Source of the DNA: Aphidius gifuensis
Taxonomy: Eukaryota > Arthropoda > Insecta > Hymenoptera > Braconidae
DNA: 64,000 nt
Direction: 5' to 3'
NCBI RefSeq assembly: GCF_014905175.1
Contig: NC_057790.1
Span: forward strand, 4,340,001-4,404,000
Below the pieces are notes generated by a model. It did no database searches. It was given only the letters and a program-made list of their open reading frames with translations, and was not told where the DNA came from. Numbering within the stretch: position 1 is the stretch's first letter; each line of letters begins with the position of its first letter. Positions 38,501 to 52,066 of this stretch are shown here, in pieces. A program made the position numbers and the translations under genes.

Positions 38501-39249
38501 ATTTTAAAATGAATTAATTTAGTTAAAAATTGAGTCAATATTAGACGAATGTTAATAATGATAATGAGACGATAAAATGTTCATATTTATGGTATACTTT
38601 TGTTCTATTGTTGTTGTATAAAAGTTGATGGAGTATTCATGCGTTTATTCACGCACAAAAATAAGGGTGGAAACAGTATAAAGTCAACACACATATGTAC
38701 ACAATATATATATACGAGTTGAGATACACGTGAAAGAAAGGTCAAAGAACTTTGTGATAAGTGATGATAATAGTAGACCAAGGGGTAATTAAACATTCAA
38801 TTAAATACATCAGCATCACTTTGATCGATCAATATATATTATCCCTATTTTTTTTTTATATTTATAATTTATTCATCAGACGACAAATGATAAGGTTATC
38901 AAACTCATTATCCTTTTTTTTTTTTTCAAAAATATTCGTAACATACGCTTTATTAAATTAAATTAAATTAAATTTTTTCATACGAGTCTTGAGTTTACCT
39001 TGACAATAAAAAAAAAAAATAATGCCAATAAAAATAATTACAAACCAATGTCAAGAGTATTTTTTTTTTTTTTTTATATATTTTAGAAAAACTTGAAAAC
39101 TTTATTAATATTTATCTTTTTTTTTTATTCTTTATAGTTTGTAATTCATTTTTAATAACTCTTTTTTTTTTTTTCTTTTACTTGGGTAACAATAATAATA
39201 GGTATAGTTTTTAATTTAATAAAAAAATAATGATTATATTATGACTTAC
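32501..39249. other. Upstream region, mostly AT-rich, no gene called
   Basis: This 6.7 kb lies between the proximal MDM1-like promoter and the distal candidate exon at 39250. It may be intron if that exon belongs to MDM1. Two CpG-rich islets occur at 33260-33400 and 34262-34300, described separately. Long poly-T runs and pyrimidine-rich stretches (33530-33590, 35520-35660) create spurious ORFs. AAATT pentamers repeat at about 38951-38973. No RNA gene was recognised. Confidence 0.4.
33260..33400. promoter_or_regulatory. CpG-rich island
   Basis: About 140 bp much richer in G+C and CpG than anything nearby, containing the palindrome CGTCGCGACG followed by GTCGCCGGCAAGGCGC. Both strands are open through it, as expected for a stop-poor GC-rich patch. 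A smaller islet at 34262-34300 shares GTGTCGCC and a TGACGTC (CRE-like) core. Likely an unannotated promoter or enhancer; an exon cannot be excluded. Confidence 0.35.
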
Positions 39250-39387
39250 CAAATACTGCTTGCAATGTTTTTTACTTTTAACACCAACACGTTGTTTTTT
39301 TTTTTTATAACAAGCTCCAAGTCCACCGTTACAAGTTGATTTATCTTTTTGCATTGACACAAATATTGGACCCTTATTAGCAGGCAT
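39250..39387 (-). CDS. Candidate distal first exon, Lys/Cys-rich (46 codons)
   Basis: ATG opens MPANKGPIFVSMQKDKSTCN and the frame continues through GGLGACYKKKKQRVGVK and HCKQYL to a strong phase-0 donor TTTG|GTAAGT. Phase 0 matches the acceptor of MDM1-like exon 2 at 24227, so it could be an alternative first exon replacing MPIDK; it could also start a different gene whose other exons I did not find. A less AT-rich stretch upstream (39535-39610: AAACGCGGTG, TTGCGCAGG) fits a promoter. I do not recognise the peptide. It has four cysteines and a lysine-rich core but no signal peptide. Confidence 0.45.
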
Positions 39388-40816
39388 TTTGTTAATTACT
39401 ATTAAAATATATTTTTAAATATTTTTTTATTATTTATACTTTATAGCAAAAACTATTGTTAATTTTAATAACCGGAGTTGATAAATACACGAATGCACGG
39501 ATTGATGAAATACATGTATACACGATGACTCACACACTTCTAGGAAGAGGGTCCAGTTGTTACTCGAAACGCGGTGTGAATAAAACTGCGTTATGTTGCG
39601 CAGGTCATTTGTTATTATTTTTTTTTTTTTTTTAACGGAACAAAAACAACAAATAAAAGGATTTTATTTTTAATAAATTTCTTTTTTTTTCAACTGCGCA
39701 CAAATTAAACTTACCTGTTTCATAAATTAAAATTACCTATAATTAATAAGTTAATTATTGTAAAAAAAAAATTCCTCAATTGTTTTTTTTTTATTGATTG
39801 AATTGTTTATAAAAAAAACTGTAAATTAATTTAAAAATATGCTAAATAATTCAATCCGATAATATTATTAATTAACATAATTTATTTTTATCAAAATTTC
39901 AAATTAAAAAAATAAAGTGTTCTAACTTATCTTTTACTGACTGAGTAAAGCTTTTATTTTTATACGCAAGATGGCTAATTATCCAAGGAGTCTAAAAATT
40001 GACAAACAAAAAAAAAATATTGTCAAAAAAAGTGGGAGAAAAATGGCAGTTGACTTTCGCGTCCACACATTGTGCCCATAGTATTTTAGACATATAAAAA
40101 ATATCTTGTCTTTGATTATAATTTGACATTATAATTTTTATTGATTATTAAAATTAAAGAAAAGAAAGATAAATATTAAGTGATAACGAGAAAGAGAGAA
40201 ATACTAGAAATACAAATTACTAATATTATTTTGTTTGTGTGTTTTATGTGTGTGTGTATGTGTGTGTCACGATCGTCATCATCATCATCATCATCAACAC
40301 ATCACGAATACAACTTGCTTCGAAGTTCGAATGTAACCAATTCAGATTTCAGTTGCAAAACAAATTGAATTGTTGAAGGTGCGGTTGTTGTTTGTCACTC
40401 TAAATATCCCATAATTTAATTATTATTTTTGTTTTATCAATAAACCATCGACTTGTCTTTTTTATATGACAAAATAATAATTAAATTAATCATTATAAAT
40501 TTACGTATGTCAGTGTTAAAAATTTTGGCAATATTTTGATTTATTTTTATGTGAAATATATGCTTACTAAATTATTTATAAATAATTTGTTTTGTTTATT
40601 TTTATTATTTTTGTGTGTTAATTAAGAACAAATAGGTAAAAAAAATAAATTAAAAAAAGAAGCCTTGGCATACACGAACAACGGGACTGTTATTATCCGG
40701 GCGCGGTTGAAAAAAAAAAATAATATATTGAAGAAACCATACTATTTAGAATAATTAAAAAATATTAATTTATTTTGATAAATGTTCTGTAACATGGTCT
40801 GATTGCGCGGTTCAAC
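39388..40816. promoter_or_regulatory. Divergent upstream region of the distal exon and FCHO
   Basis: This 1.4-kb interval separates a minus-strand candidate exon from the plus-strand FCHO start. It contains a promoter-like patch at 39535-39610, an AAGATGGC (YY1/Pho-like) element at 39968-39975, a (TG)n run at 40247-40266, a (TCA)n microsatellite at about 40275-40297, and a CpG-containing patch just before FCHO (ATCCGGGCGCGG, about 40697-40708). Confidence 0.4.
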
Positions 40817-43800
40817 ATGACCGTAGACTTTGCTGATTATTTTTGGGTAAGTCAAATAATATTTTTATAAAATTAATTCATATTATTATTGCTTTGTTAA
40901 CTGTCAAATTGGCTAGTTAATTTTCTTTTTTTTTATTGACATAATTAATAAACAAATGATGGTATATTAAAGCCCAAAAAAAAATATAATTTGTGAATTT
41001 TAATTGCATTTTATTTGGGTAATACATCTATGACGTTAAAAAAAAAATAACAATGCATTTGTAAAATTAAGCTAGGTTAGGTAAAATCATAAACAAAAAC
41101 AATATTCAAAAAAAAAAAAAAAAAACAATTATATTTAATTAAAAAACTTGTTTATTTATCCAAAAATTTTTGTTTAAATTTTTTTTTTTTCAATCTTTAA
41201 AATTTCCAATGAAAAATAAATAAATTTCGCGCGTTTTAATATTTATAATAACAGGTGTATTATATGCGTGAGAATACAGCCTGTCTCCAGACAATTGTCC
41301 TTGGATAATTTTTATATTTATATAATGTTTATATTTATTTTATTTTATTCCCTTAATGATATTATTCAGCTGCAATGACCATTTTTTATCCTTTCACTTT
41401 TTAATTTTCTTTTATCCCTTTTACATATATACTTTTAAAAAAATAATTACTACTTTAAATAATTACTATTTTTAAATAACTACTAAATAAAAATAATTAT
41501 CATATTTAGAGTAATCATAAATAATTTTTATTTATAAAAATTTAATGTAAATAATGAATGAAAATATATATTAATAATAATTTCATTGACAATAATATCA
41601 ATGATAACAAAGCAATATTGTTTTATTGATTTTATTGATAATTATAATTTTATTATTATCAAAATAATTTAAAACAGATTAATAATTAGTTTAACAATTG
41701 TTTTTTTTAATTGTTTTATTTATTGTTATCATTATTTTTTAATCATTTTATGTTTTATTACTCATCCTGTTTTTTTTTTTTTTTTACGACAAGCATTATT
41801 GATAAGGTACACACAAAACCACTTCCTATATAACCGTTTTTTTATCTAAAATCTTGGTATTTCGTCTCTAATCAGAGATGAAAAAAAAATAAATTATTTT
41901 AATATTTTAATAACGATAATAATACGACATGGAAGTAAGAATTTTAGTGAAAGGCTTGACGATGACGACGACACTAGACAAATATAAAAAGAAGATGAAA
42001 AAAAATAATAAAAAACCAATATAAATAATATAAATTAGCCATATAAGAAGCTTTACCATTATGCCAGATCTTGTTATCATTATAAAAAATTTTTATATTC
42101 ATTAAATCTCACGATGTATATATAATAAATTTATTTAAAAGAAAAAATAAGCGAAAGTTTATAAAGAAAGATTTTTCTTTTCAATTGTTTTGATTGTTTA
42201 TGGATATAATAATTATTGAAATATTTTAATTGTATTATAAACTAATAAATTACATAATCTTTAAACAAACAATTAAATTATTTATAATTTTTTTTTTATT
42301 ATAAAACTTTTCTTATGTAATTTAGTTTGTTTTTTGTTTCTTTTTTTTTTGTCTTAATTTAAGAAAAAAAACAGTTAATTAATTAATAAAAAATAATTAA
42401 TCAATTGTTAATGTTGTTATTTAATACAATAAAATAATTAAGAGAATAAATTATGTAAATTAATGAGACAAAAAAAAATAGAAAAATAAACAAATTGAAA
42501 GAAAAATAAGAGACGAATTGAATTTTTTTTTTTTATTTTTTTCATTCAAAGTATTATTAGTTAGGGAGAGGTAAAAAAAAATAAATAAATTACCGTCTAA
42601 TAATGAGTGTCTTCTATTGTTATTGAATGCCACAAATTAGAGTAGGATGGGTGTGCTCATGAAAAAAAAAAAAATATTTTATACATACAGACATTGATGA
42701 AAATTATTTACCAAGTACTGATCAGGGTTAAAGTACCAAGAGGCTAATTGAGCTCAAGTATACATACCAACTTGCAAAAGGGTTACACATTGCATTTAAT
42801 TTTACAGCATGATGATAAAACTACAATTTAAACATATATTTAAATATCAGCAAAAGTAAATAAATTAAACAATTGATTAAATAGTTTTCTTGCTTTTAAA
42901 AAAAACTTTTCTTGCTTTTTAAAAAAATCACAAACATCAAAATCTATAAATATTTTCTATTACTCATGACTATCATCATCATCATCATCATTATGTTTTT
43001 ACAATAAAAAAAAATTATTATAATATGCAAAAAAATATTTAAAACGATTAAATGTACATCCTTCAATTACCAAAACAAAACAAAAAAAAAAAATCAAATT
43101 AAATATAAAAAAAATCGAAAAAAAAAACAAAACTGGTCAGGTAACATTTGTATTTTTTACAACTTGAAATAATTTTTATTATTTATTGAAAAACCACAGG
43201 ATAAAAATATACCTTGCTATGATAAAAAAAAAGGAATAATGAATTTTTTTTTTATTAAAGAGACACAACAAGTGTATTCACCAAGTTTATAAGATATTTC
43301 TTGAGGAAGTTTCAAGTTTCAAGTTTTATAGTTAGTTATTCTCTTGATGATTATAGCATGGCAACATGAAGGCATCAAACGACTATGACATTGAGTGTCT
43401 GTCATGAATTCTTTATCAATCATAGTTTTTTAAATTTTTTTATTACACAGAGAGACAACGTCACTGCGAAATAAATAATATTGTTAAATAATTGACATTA
43501 TTAACAATCATAATAATAAATTTATTTTTTTATTGTACTTGATAAACAAGATGAAAAATAAAATTAAAAAAACAAACTCAATGAACTTAACAACAGAATT
43601 TTAAATATATATAGTTTATCATTCACGGATGTCATGCATCGTTTCTTGCCCCAACCACTTGCCAGTATATTATTTTAAATGAGATTTAAAGGAAAAAAAA
43701 AAAATGAAATATATATGTTACATACTCAACGAAGCACAAATGTGTTGTTCGATCTATGGCCTCTTTGACAATATGAAAAATAAATTATATTGACCCTAAA

Positions 43801-46800
43801 AAAGAAAGCTATGAAAATATAATTTTGATTAATATATTACAGGGTGAAAAGCATAATGGATTTGATGTGTTGTACCATAACATGAAGCATGGCGTTATTG
43901 CTAGCAAAGAATTGGCTGATTTTTTACGTGAAAGATCAACAATTGAAGAAAATAATTATAAATTATTAAGTAAAGTTGCTAAACAAGCTAGTAATAGTAG
44001 TACAACACATGGTACATTTGCACCAGTATGGGCTGCATTACGTGGAGCTGCTGAAAAATTAGCTGGTCTTCATCTACAAATGGCACAACGTGTTGCTGAA
44101 ATAATAAAAGATGTATCAAAATATGCTGATGAATTACACAAAAAACATAAAGCGGTAAATAATATTTATATATTATAAAAATAATTTAATTATTCTTCAG
44201 TTAATGATAAATAAAAATTTATCAATTATCATTAAAATGTGATTGTATATTTTTATATATGATGAGTTGTCCTTGACTAGCTGATATCAGTCACCGCCTA
44301 CTTGAAATAAAAAATTTTAATTGAATATAATTTTCAATGGAAAATAAATTAAATTAAATATTATCAATGAATCAACAGACAATAATAATTATATTATGAA
44401 TTATAATTTATTTATTTATTTTTTTTTCATTTAGGTCAAAGAAGAAGAATCAACAACACTTGAAATTGTACAAAGTATTCAAAGTATAACTGGAACATTA
44501 CAAAAAGCTAAAGATATTTGTATACAAAAAGGTTTGGAATATGAAAAATTAAAAAAAGATAATGCTAGTCAACGTGATATTGAAAAATCCGAATCAAAAT
44601 ATAAAAAATCACAAGAAGATTATAAAATACTTGTTAATAAATATACAATTATTAGAAATGATTTTGAAACAAAAATGACACAAGCTTGCAGGGTAATTAT
44701 AAATAAAAAAAAAAAATAGAAAATAGATATAGATTAAATTAAATTAATTATTTTTAAATTTAATAGAGATTTCAGGATGGTGAAGAGACACATTTACGAC
44801 ACATGAAAGATTTTTTAAATACATATGCTGATATACTACAAATGAATCATGAACAGGTTGGTCAGGTACACATTGATTTTAAACGTCAATGTTTGGATAT
44901 GACAGTGGATCGATTATTGGAGCAATTTGTACAATCAAAGTACACAGGTCTTGAACGTCCAGGTAATCAACGATCCATTAACAACGAGACAACAAATGAT
45001 AATCATGATGAGAATATTCATAATACACCAGGAATTGTCGTGTACGATGAGGTGCTGACGAGTATTGCTGAGTTGGCCAATCCTGGAAAAAATCATTCAG
45101 CAGCAGCTGATGTTACTGGTAATAATACAACATCATCATCAGTGTTGACGATAATCAAGGAAGCAACAACAACAACAACAACACCAGCAGTAGCAGTAGC
45201 GGCGATGACAACAACAACAACAACTGGAACAACAACAACTACAACCAAAGGAACAAATGGCGAGACAGGTGTTGCTGGTAACAAACAAAATACAAAAAAA
45301 AATATGAACGCTATGGGTGGTTGTGAGTGGGATGGGAAAAGGGATAATAATATGCGGATTAAAGAAAAGGATAAAGAGACAATCACCAAAGGCTCACGTC
45401 GTACCACCTCGCTACTCAACTTGTTCATGTCCAACTCCCAGGGTAGGTTAAAACAAAAAAAAAAACGTTAGAAATAGCAAAAATCAATAAAATTTAAAAC
45501 AATATGAATTTTATAAAATAAAATTCAATTCAATTTCGTTACAATAATAAGTTATCATTAAAAATATTATTTTAAATGTTTATTCCATGACATTTAATTT
45601 AATTTCCGATAAATAATATTTATTTGTATTGAGGCAGAATTAATTTCACGCGGAATTTAATTTTTTACAGCACCATGTATTGTTGTTTTTTTTCTTGAAT
45701 TTTCCCAGACGACATATAAGCTAAACACTTGTCTTGATAAATTTATTTAATTATTTTTCTCATTACGCTTGTTTTTTTTTTTTGTCATAATAATAACAAC
45801 GTCGCGTGTTTGCTTTTTGTCTTGTTACCTAACATCGGTTAATGGATGATGTGTCGAGAATAATAAATTTATTTATTTGCTATACTTGATGATAGATGAA
45901 AAATAAAATTTATCAAGTATAATTTGTCAATGAGAAGATAAAAAAAGTTGTTTATATTGAGTAACGCGAGAATAGATTTGTTTTTTTTTTTTTTTGGGGC
46001 AAAAAATATGAGTGATGAGTGATTGTTTCAGAGAGGCAGAGGCAAGCAGGGTCCGGTTCGGCACCTGTAACACCTCAGGGCAACAGTTCGCCTTCTGCTG
46101 TACCACTTCCCAGCATCTCCAGGAACCCTCTAAGAGGATCTAAATGTAACTGCTTTTAAAATCGTGAATTACCTTTCATTAATCCATAGAATTAAATGTT
46201 TTATTTATTTAGAAAATTCAATTTTATTTTAATTTATCTTTAAATCATTTAACGACAATTTTAATTTATTCCATTTAAATTTTTCTAATCTATTTTTGTT
46301 TATTATTTTTATTCAAATTAAAATTTTAATTCTATGGATAATCCAGTTGATATTCGTTTTAAAATATATTCTGCTCTTATATGGTGATTACTTGCCGTTG
46401 CCTCTTTTCAAAAAGTTTGAATGGGTGTTGATAATTATGCTGAAGAGGGTGATCCTGAGTAATGCTATTCCTCTTGTTTTTTCTTTTTCTATTTACTATT
46501 ATATTTAACAAAACACGTTTGAATTGAAATCCTCTGCACAATATTAATCACGTTTTTTAAATACTTTTTTAAATCTCACAAATAATAATTGATCACATCA
46601 TTAGCACTAATTTATTTTAGATTGTTTCTTTTTTTTTTTTTTTTTTTAAGCTAACACATTTTACAGCTTTTTTAAATTAAAAAATTTTACTATATTATTA
46701 TCAAAATTGTTTTTCTAACAGATTTTTATTTTTCCAATTTATTTTTTTATTTTCCTTTAATATTATTTATTTATTTTTTATACTCGTCACATTTAAAATT

Positions 46801-49800
46801 CATAAAATATTATTTCAAAAAAAAAAAAGACAATTACATGTTTTTTATTTTCATTTTTCATGGTGTTGATTTTAATATCATGATGTTTTTTTATTTGAAA
46901 AAAAAAATGAATTACAATCTTGGTATTTTGCACTTTGTACAATCGGGTTTAATAATATTGACAAGGTGAGACTGTGATAAAAAAAAAAAATATGAATAAT
47001 TGTTTTATCGTAAAACAAAAATTAGTGAAATGTTGTATTTGAAGTTTTTGCTTCATTCAACAATAATAATTTATTGAAAAACAAATAGATTTATATATAA
47101 TTAATCTATTAATTGAAAAAAAATTATATAAAATCTTTGATGTTTTATCAATTGATGGGAGATGGACTTGAATAAAACATGTTGATGGCAAAAAAAGGGT
47201 GGGCGACGGGGATGCCTCAGGTGAGCCGTCTCATTTTACAATTATTTAATTTTCGTTATAAAAAAAAAAAAAAAACATTTCAAGTAATGCATGGCTCACT
47301 GTTAAAATTATTTTTAATTTCCATTAGCTACATTTGTCATTAATATTTCAATATAACTTAACATGAAATTTTCGAGTCTCAAAATAATGCAGTTTTATGC
47401 AATTAAATAATTTATTAAAAAAAAAAGATTCATAATATTATAACAATTATTTCAAATATAATTTCATGCACGTTTTACTATTTTTTTTTTTTTTTGTTTT
47501 GGGAATTAATTAAATTATTTAAATATATTTTTTATTTGTTAGAAAAACAATTTATTTGAAAAAAAAGTAACGTTTATTGTTGGTGGTATTTTAAATTTAC
47601 TATAAATTAATGCATTTTTATTAATAATCCCAATTAAAACCATAGCATTTATAATAATATAATCCTAAAATTGCACCTGTAGTCTGTAATTTCTATTTAA
47701 GAATTTTAAATTTAATGAAAAAAAGTAGATTTGTTTGCCAGTAGAAAAGTTGTGAAAATAGGTGGGTTGTGATGTGCTCAGTAAATCTTTTGTATCAAGT
47801 ATGTAGTTGTTGTATTATTTAGCGTGGTACAGGATCAAAATCACTTCATACTTTCATTGCATCAATTATTTATTATTCATATAACAAAAAAATAACCATG
47901 TTGACACTTAATATTGTACTAAAAAAAAAAAAAAATATAAAAATAATCTTTATATAATATCTTAATAATTTTTATAAATTAACAGGGTTTTTACGTAGCA
48001 GACGAGAAAAACGTAGAGAAAAAAAAGCACAAAAAAAAAAGGATTCATTGGATACAAACAGCATGAAGGAAGAAAAATCAGATCTGTCAGTATATATACA
48101 ATAATTAATTAATGACACAATATTTATGTACTTTGGACGTGGTGAAATTTTGAATGAATCAAAATTATTATTTGATGAATTTTTTATTAATTTATTGAAT
48201 TTACATTTATTTGTTTGTTTGTTTTTTTTTTTTTTTTAGTGATGATAAAAGTGATAGTAGAAAATCTGAAACACCAACATTAGAAGTTGATGAAGATGGT
48301 TTTCGTATAAAACCAAAAACAGATCCTTGGGAAAATGAAAAAGGTTTTTATTCAAGTTCAGATACAGAATCAGAAGAAGATGAAAAAGAACGTAAAATAA
48401 GAGTTGAAATAAAACCATTGACAAATGGTAATGCACCAATAAGTGCAAGTGTTGATGAACTTCGTGCAACTGTTGAAAATTTATCCCTATCACCAGCACC
48501 AACTGGTCGTAGAGGTTCAAATACAGATTCTGATCATCATATGAAACGTTCACAATCAGTATCACAACAATTAGGTGGTAAACCAAGTTCTGATTTACTT
48601 GGTTTAAATTTATTTAATCCAAGTAGTGCACCATCAAGTACAACAACACCAACAGCAAGTCATCCATATGCACCATTACAAAGTCCACCAGCGTTATCAT
48701 CATCACCAGTACAACCACAATCAGCACCACCAACACAATTACATACACGTTTTAATGATGGTGATTTATTTACTGAAATTGGCGATATAACACCAGCATT
48801 ACCACCAAAACAATCAGCATCATCAACACCAACAAGTTCAATTGCAATACCAAGACCATCATCAAGACGTAGTGATGGTCCACCACGTGGACGTGCATCA
48901 CCAGCAACAATAACACGTGCTGATAGTGTTGCTAGTTTAGAATTTCGTGCTGCTGGTGTTGGTGTTGGTTCATCAAGAGGACCATCACCATTAACAATTG
49001 GTCTTGCTGATACAATACCACTTGCTGTTGCATTTCATGAAATAATACATTCATATTTTCGTGGTACTGATGAAACAAGATGTCAAGTTAAATTAAGTGG
49101 TGATATGATGCTATCATTTCCAGCTGGTATTGTTGGTGTATTAACAAATAATCCAAATCCAGCAAAATTAACATTTCGTATTAGAAATAGTAATAGACTT
49201 GAACGTCTTGTTCCAAATAATCAATTGATAACAATGTTAGTATGATTATTATTATTATTATTTTTTATTTTATTAATGCTTTTAAATTTTTTTACAGAGA
49301 TGCTGCACAAACTACTGCCGATTGTACAATATTTGACTTTAATATGAGTGCCTTAACTACATTATTACGACGTCAAGCTGAACAAAATCCATCAGCATCG
49401 TATTTTAATGTTGATATATTAAAATATCAAATTAAAAATAAAGATGGTGCAGGTTCTTGTCCATTTCAAATTGTATCATACTGGAAATGTGAAGCTAAAC
49501 ATACAGATTTAAAGGTAAAATAAATATACATTTAGATATATGTTATATTTATTTTTAATAACAATGTTTATATTAAATTTTATTTTTAGATTGATTATAA
49601 ATATAATAGCCGTGCAATGGCATCACCAAGTCCCCTATTAAATCTACATGTTGCTGCTCCAATTGAAGGAGGTTTTAAATCACTTCAAAGTAAACCATCA
49701 GCTGTATGGTTACCTGATACAAATCGTGTTTTATGGAAATTCACTGAACTTTCACAGCACAGTGAATCAAATGGTGTTGGTTCATTAAAAGCACGTATTG

Positions 49801-50090
49801 AACTTGAAAATGGACCTGGTTCACAAGGAACAATATTTACACAATTTAATTGTGAAGGAACAACATTATCTGGTGTAGAATTTGAATTAGTTGGTCCTGG
49901 TTATCGATTAAGTCTTGTTAAACGTAGATTTGTATCTGGTATGTATTTTAATTTTTTATTATTATTTTATTTTTATTTTTCATGTATAAATTATTTAATT
50001 TATTTATTTTTAATATTAGGTAAATATCTTTGTGATGGTGATGCAGATCCAAAAACTCGTTATGCAGCACCACCATCAAGTGCTGATTGA
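40817..50090 (+). CDS. FCHO: FCHO (F-BAR domain only protein), endocytic nucleator, 10 exons
   Basis: FCHO proteins bend the plasma membrane and recruit and activate AP-2 at nascent clathrin pits. Exons 40817-40846, 43843-44154, 44435-44692, 44767-45442, 46032-46145, 47986-48085, 48240-49235, 49298-49514, 49590-49938 and 50020-50090 join to 1040 residues with all phases agreeing. The F-BAR domain is residues 1 to about 265: MTVDFADYFW joins GEKHNGFDVLYHNMKHG. Residues about 266-425 are a Thr/Ala/Asn-rich insertion. A Ser/Pro-rich linker carries a DPW motif (KTDPWENE), an AP-2 appendage ligand, and DLLGLNLFNP. The mu-homology domain runs from about 750 (LADTIPLAVAFHEIIHSY) to the end, finishing GKYLCDGDADPKTRY. 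The short tenth exon and the donor of exon 6 (GATCT|GTCAGT) were fixed by phase. Single insect orthologue of FCHO1/2. Confidence 0.93.
40847..43842 (+). other. FCHO first intron (3.0 kb)
   Basis: AT-rich intron between the ten-residue first coding exon and the F-BAR exon. It contains a (TCA)n run near 42970-42990, the usual poly-A/T tracts, and near 43320 a directly repeated aagtttcaagttt. No exon or RNA gene was recognised. Such 5' introns often hold enhancers, but nothing specific can be named. Confidence 0.5.
46146..47985 (+). other. FCHO intron 5, with one GC-rich islet
   Basis: AT-rich intron of 1.8 kb. The segment 47190-47228 is unusually G-rich (AGGGTGGGCGACGGGGATGC) and ends in a good donor-like CTCAG|GTGAGC, which could mark an alternative exon or splicing enhancer. 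A second patch (46385-46480) is less AT-rich but has no clear frame. Otherwise nothing. Confidence 0.4.
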
Positions 50091-52066
50091 CAGTTACCTG
50101 ATTGGTCACCAAAGTGGGAAAGTTTGCCAACATGAACTTGTTTGCCTGTTCCCTCGCTCTTGGAGTTTCCTTGATGAATTTAAATCCATGGCCATCTTGC
50201 CAATCTTTATTCATTTTTTTAAATTTTTTAAAATAAAATTCGAGGTAAAAAAAAAGCTGTTGGATACCAAAGATGGAAACTTGAGATTCGTTATGAGTGT
50301 GAATAGGCAAAAATATTATTTTATTAATATTTTTCAGTGAAAAAAATAAATAAATATGGTTAAATTAATATAAAAAGGCAGGGTGAATATACAAACCAAT
50401 GGCTTTTATAGATTTTTGAATGCCTAGGTTTATTCTATCTTGTATATAGTGCAAAAATAGACGATAGTATTTTTTTATCGACGTTGATTAAGACAGGTGC
50501 ACGTAAATAGAAAAAAATTTATTAAAAATGAACAAATAAAGGTATTAATTTTTCATTAGTTTATGCAAAATCTGCAACGATTTAAAAAACAGTTTTTTTT
50601 TTTTTCTAAATTAAAATAATAATATAAATTAATTGATTTAAAAATATATATTTGTAGTTTTTTTTTTTTTTTTTTTGTTATTTGATATTCACTTCTTATT
50701 TTTGGATATTAAATTATAATTGATATTTATACATTTTATTTTCTTTATAAGTAAAAAATAAAAAATTCGTACATTTAGAAAATTAACTTTAATAACTAAG
50801 TTATTAAAAATATATTATTACCAGTTATTATTTTTTTTTTTTTTAGGCCTTGGCGATTTATTCTTGTAACATTCCTTATAATTTTTGTTTTTTTTTTAAT
50901 CTTAAATTAGTCTGACTTTTAACAATTACATATCTCTTTGTAATTGTAATTATCAGTAAATTGAATTTAAGAAAAAACAATCTCCCATTGATGAGATAAC
51001 AAATAAAAAGAAATATCGATCTTGATGTAAATAATAATAATAATAAGAATAATTTGTTTTTTCTAATTTAAATGAATAAATTTGTAACGAAAAAAAAAAA
51101 ATCCGTTCGTTTACTCGTCAATAATTTAATTTTAATAAAAAAAAAAATAAAACAATAACTCAATGCTAAATAAAAAAATACATAAAGCTCAGTTAGAACA
51201 AAAAAAAATAAAAAAGTATTTATACATCTTTTGACTTTCGAAAGAAAAAAAAATTAATTAACGACAGTTAATAGTGAAAATAAATTTTTTCACATTATAA
51301 TATTTTTCATAATAATAAAATGAATAAATAAATAAACAATTTTATGATATAGTGATGTATGAATAAAAGAATATCATAAAGACATTTTCGACTGATCCAA
51401 CAATTGATCTATCGTCCAAAATACAATAATTTTCTCAATGATAGTTATATATTTAAAATAATAACATTATTTCAAATAATGAAAATAAAATTTAATTTAA
51501 AATTAAGAATAAATTTTGTTTTACAAAATTTTTTTAATAAACAAAAATTTAATAAATACTCATGTAATAAAAATAATATTAAGAACAACAATTATATAAT
51601 GCAGATATGTTGAATATGCAAATATATAGATATATATTGGCACGTATTATTAATGATAATAAAGATCTAGGATATTTTATATAAATGTTAAAGTTTTATA
51701 TAAATATTAAATCACAAAAATTCCAGATATCACAAAAATCCTATTATTTAATAATTATCAACTTATTAAAATTAAATACAATTATTTGGTACATGTTTAT
51801 AAAAATATTTATGATAAATTATGAGCTAGTTTATTATTTTCATGCTCGTAGTTGTATAAATTGATAATTAAATTTCATAAATTATGCATATTATTTGATG
51901 AAAAAAAAGACAGCTAATTTTTTTAAAAAGAAAAAATACTTTTTTTAAAAAACAAATTATACAAGCAACCTTTTGAGGTAGATTATTTTCAGTGTCCTGC
52001 ACTTGAAAAGAAAAATAATGATAAAAAAATATTTGAAAATTAAAAAGAAATAATTGATAAATGTTT
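50091..52066. other. Convergent 3' flanks of FCHO and P3H
   Basis: AT-rich, about 2 kb. The first 300 bases carry sequence that looks like FCHO 3' UTR. AATAAA signals are frequent on both strands from 50340 on. I see no coding frame, repeat family or RNA gene. The ORFs at 50032-50340 and 51404-51613 lack protein-like composition. Confidence 0.45.

Noticed and set aside
40300..40345. Second TTCGAAT-containing patch as tRNA candidate
   Set aside because: It overlaps a TCA microsatellite and lacks the rest of a cloverleaf.
45093..45434. Valine-rich 113-residue ORF on the minus strand
   Set aside because: It is the antisense shadow of the FCHO Thr-rich segment; poly-ACA codons read as poly-Val on the other strand.
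46296..46508. 70-residue ORF in FCHO intron 5
   Set aside because: Hydrophobic AT-rich reading, no splice sites in phase with FCHO, no recognisable similarity.
48086..48091. GT at 48090 (CTGTCA|GTATAT) as FCHO exon 6 donor
   Set aside because: It would end in phase 0 and exon 7 would then begin with stop codons; the donor GTCAGT at 48086 keeps the frame.
50032..50310. ORFs on both strands over the FCHO stop
   Set aside because: Shadows of the last coding exon and 3' UTR; FCHO ends at the conserved KTRYAAPP tail.
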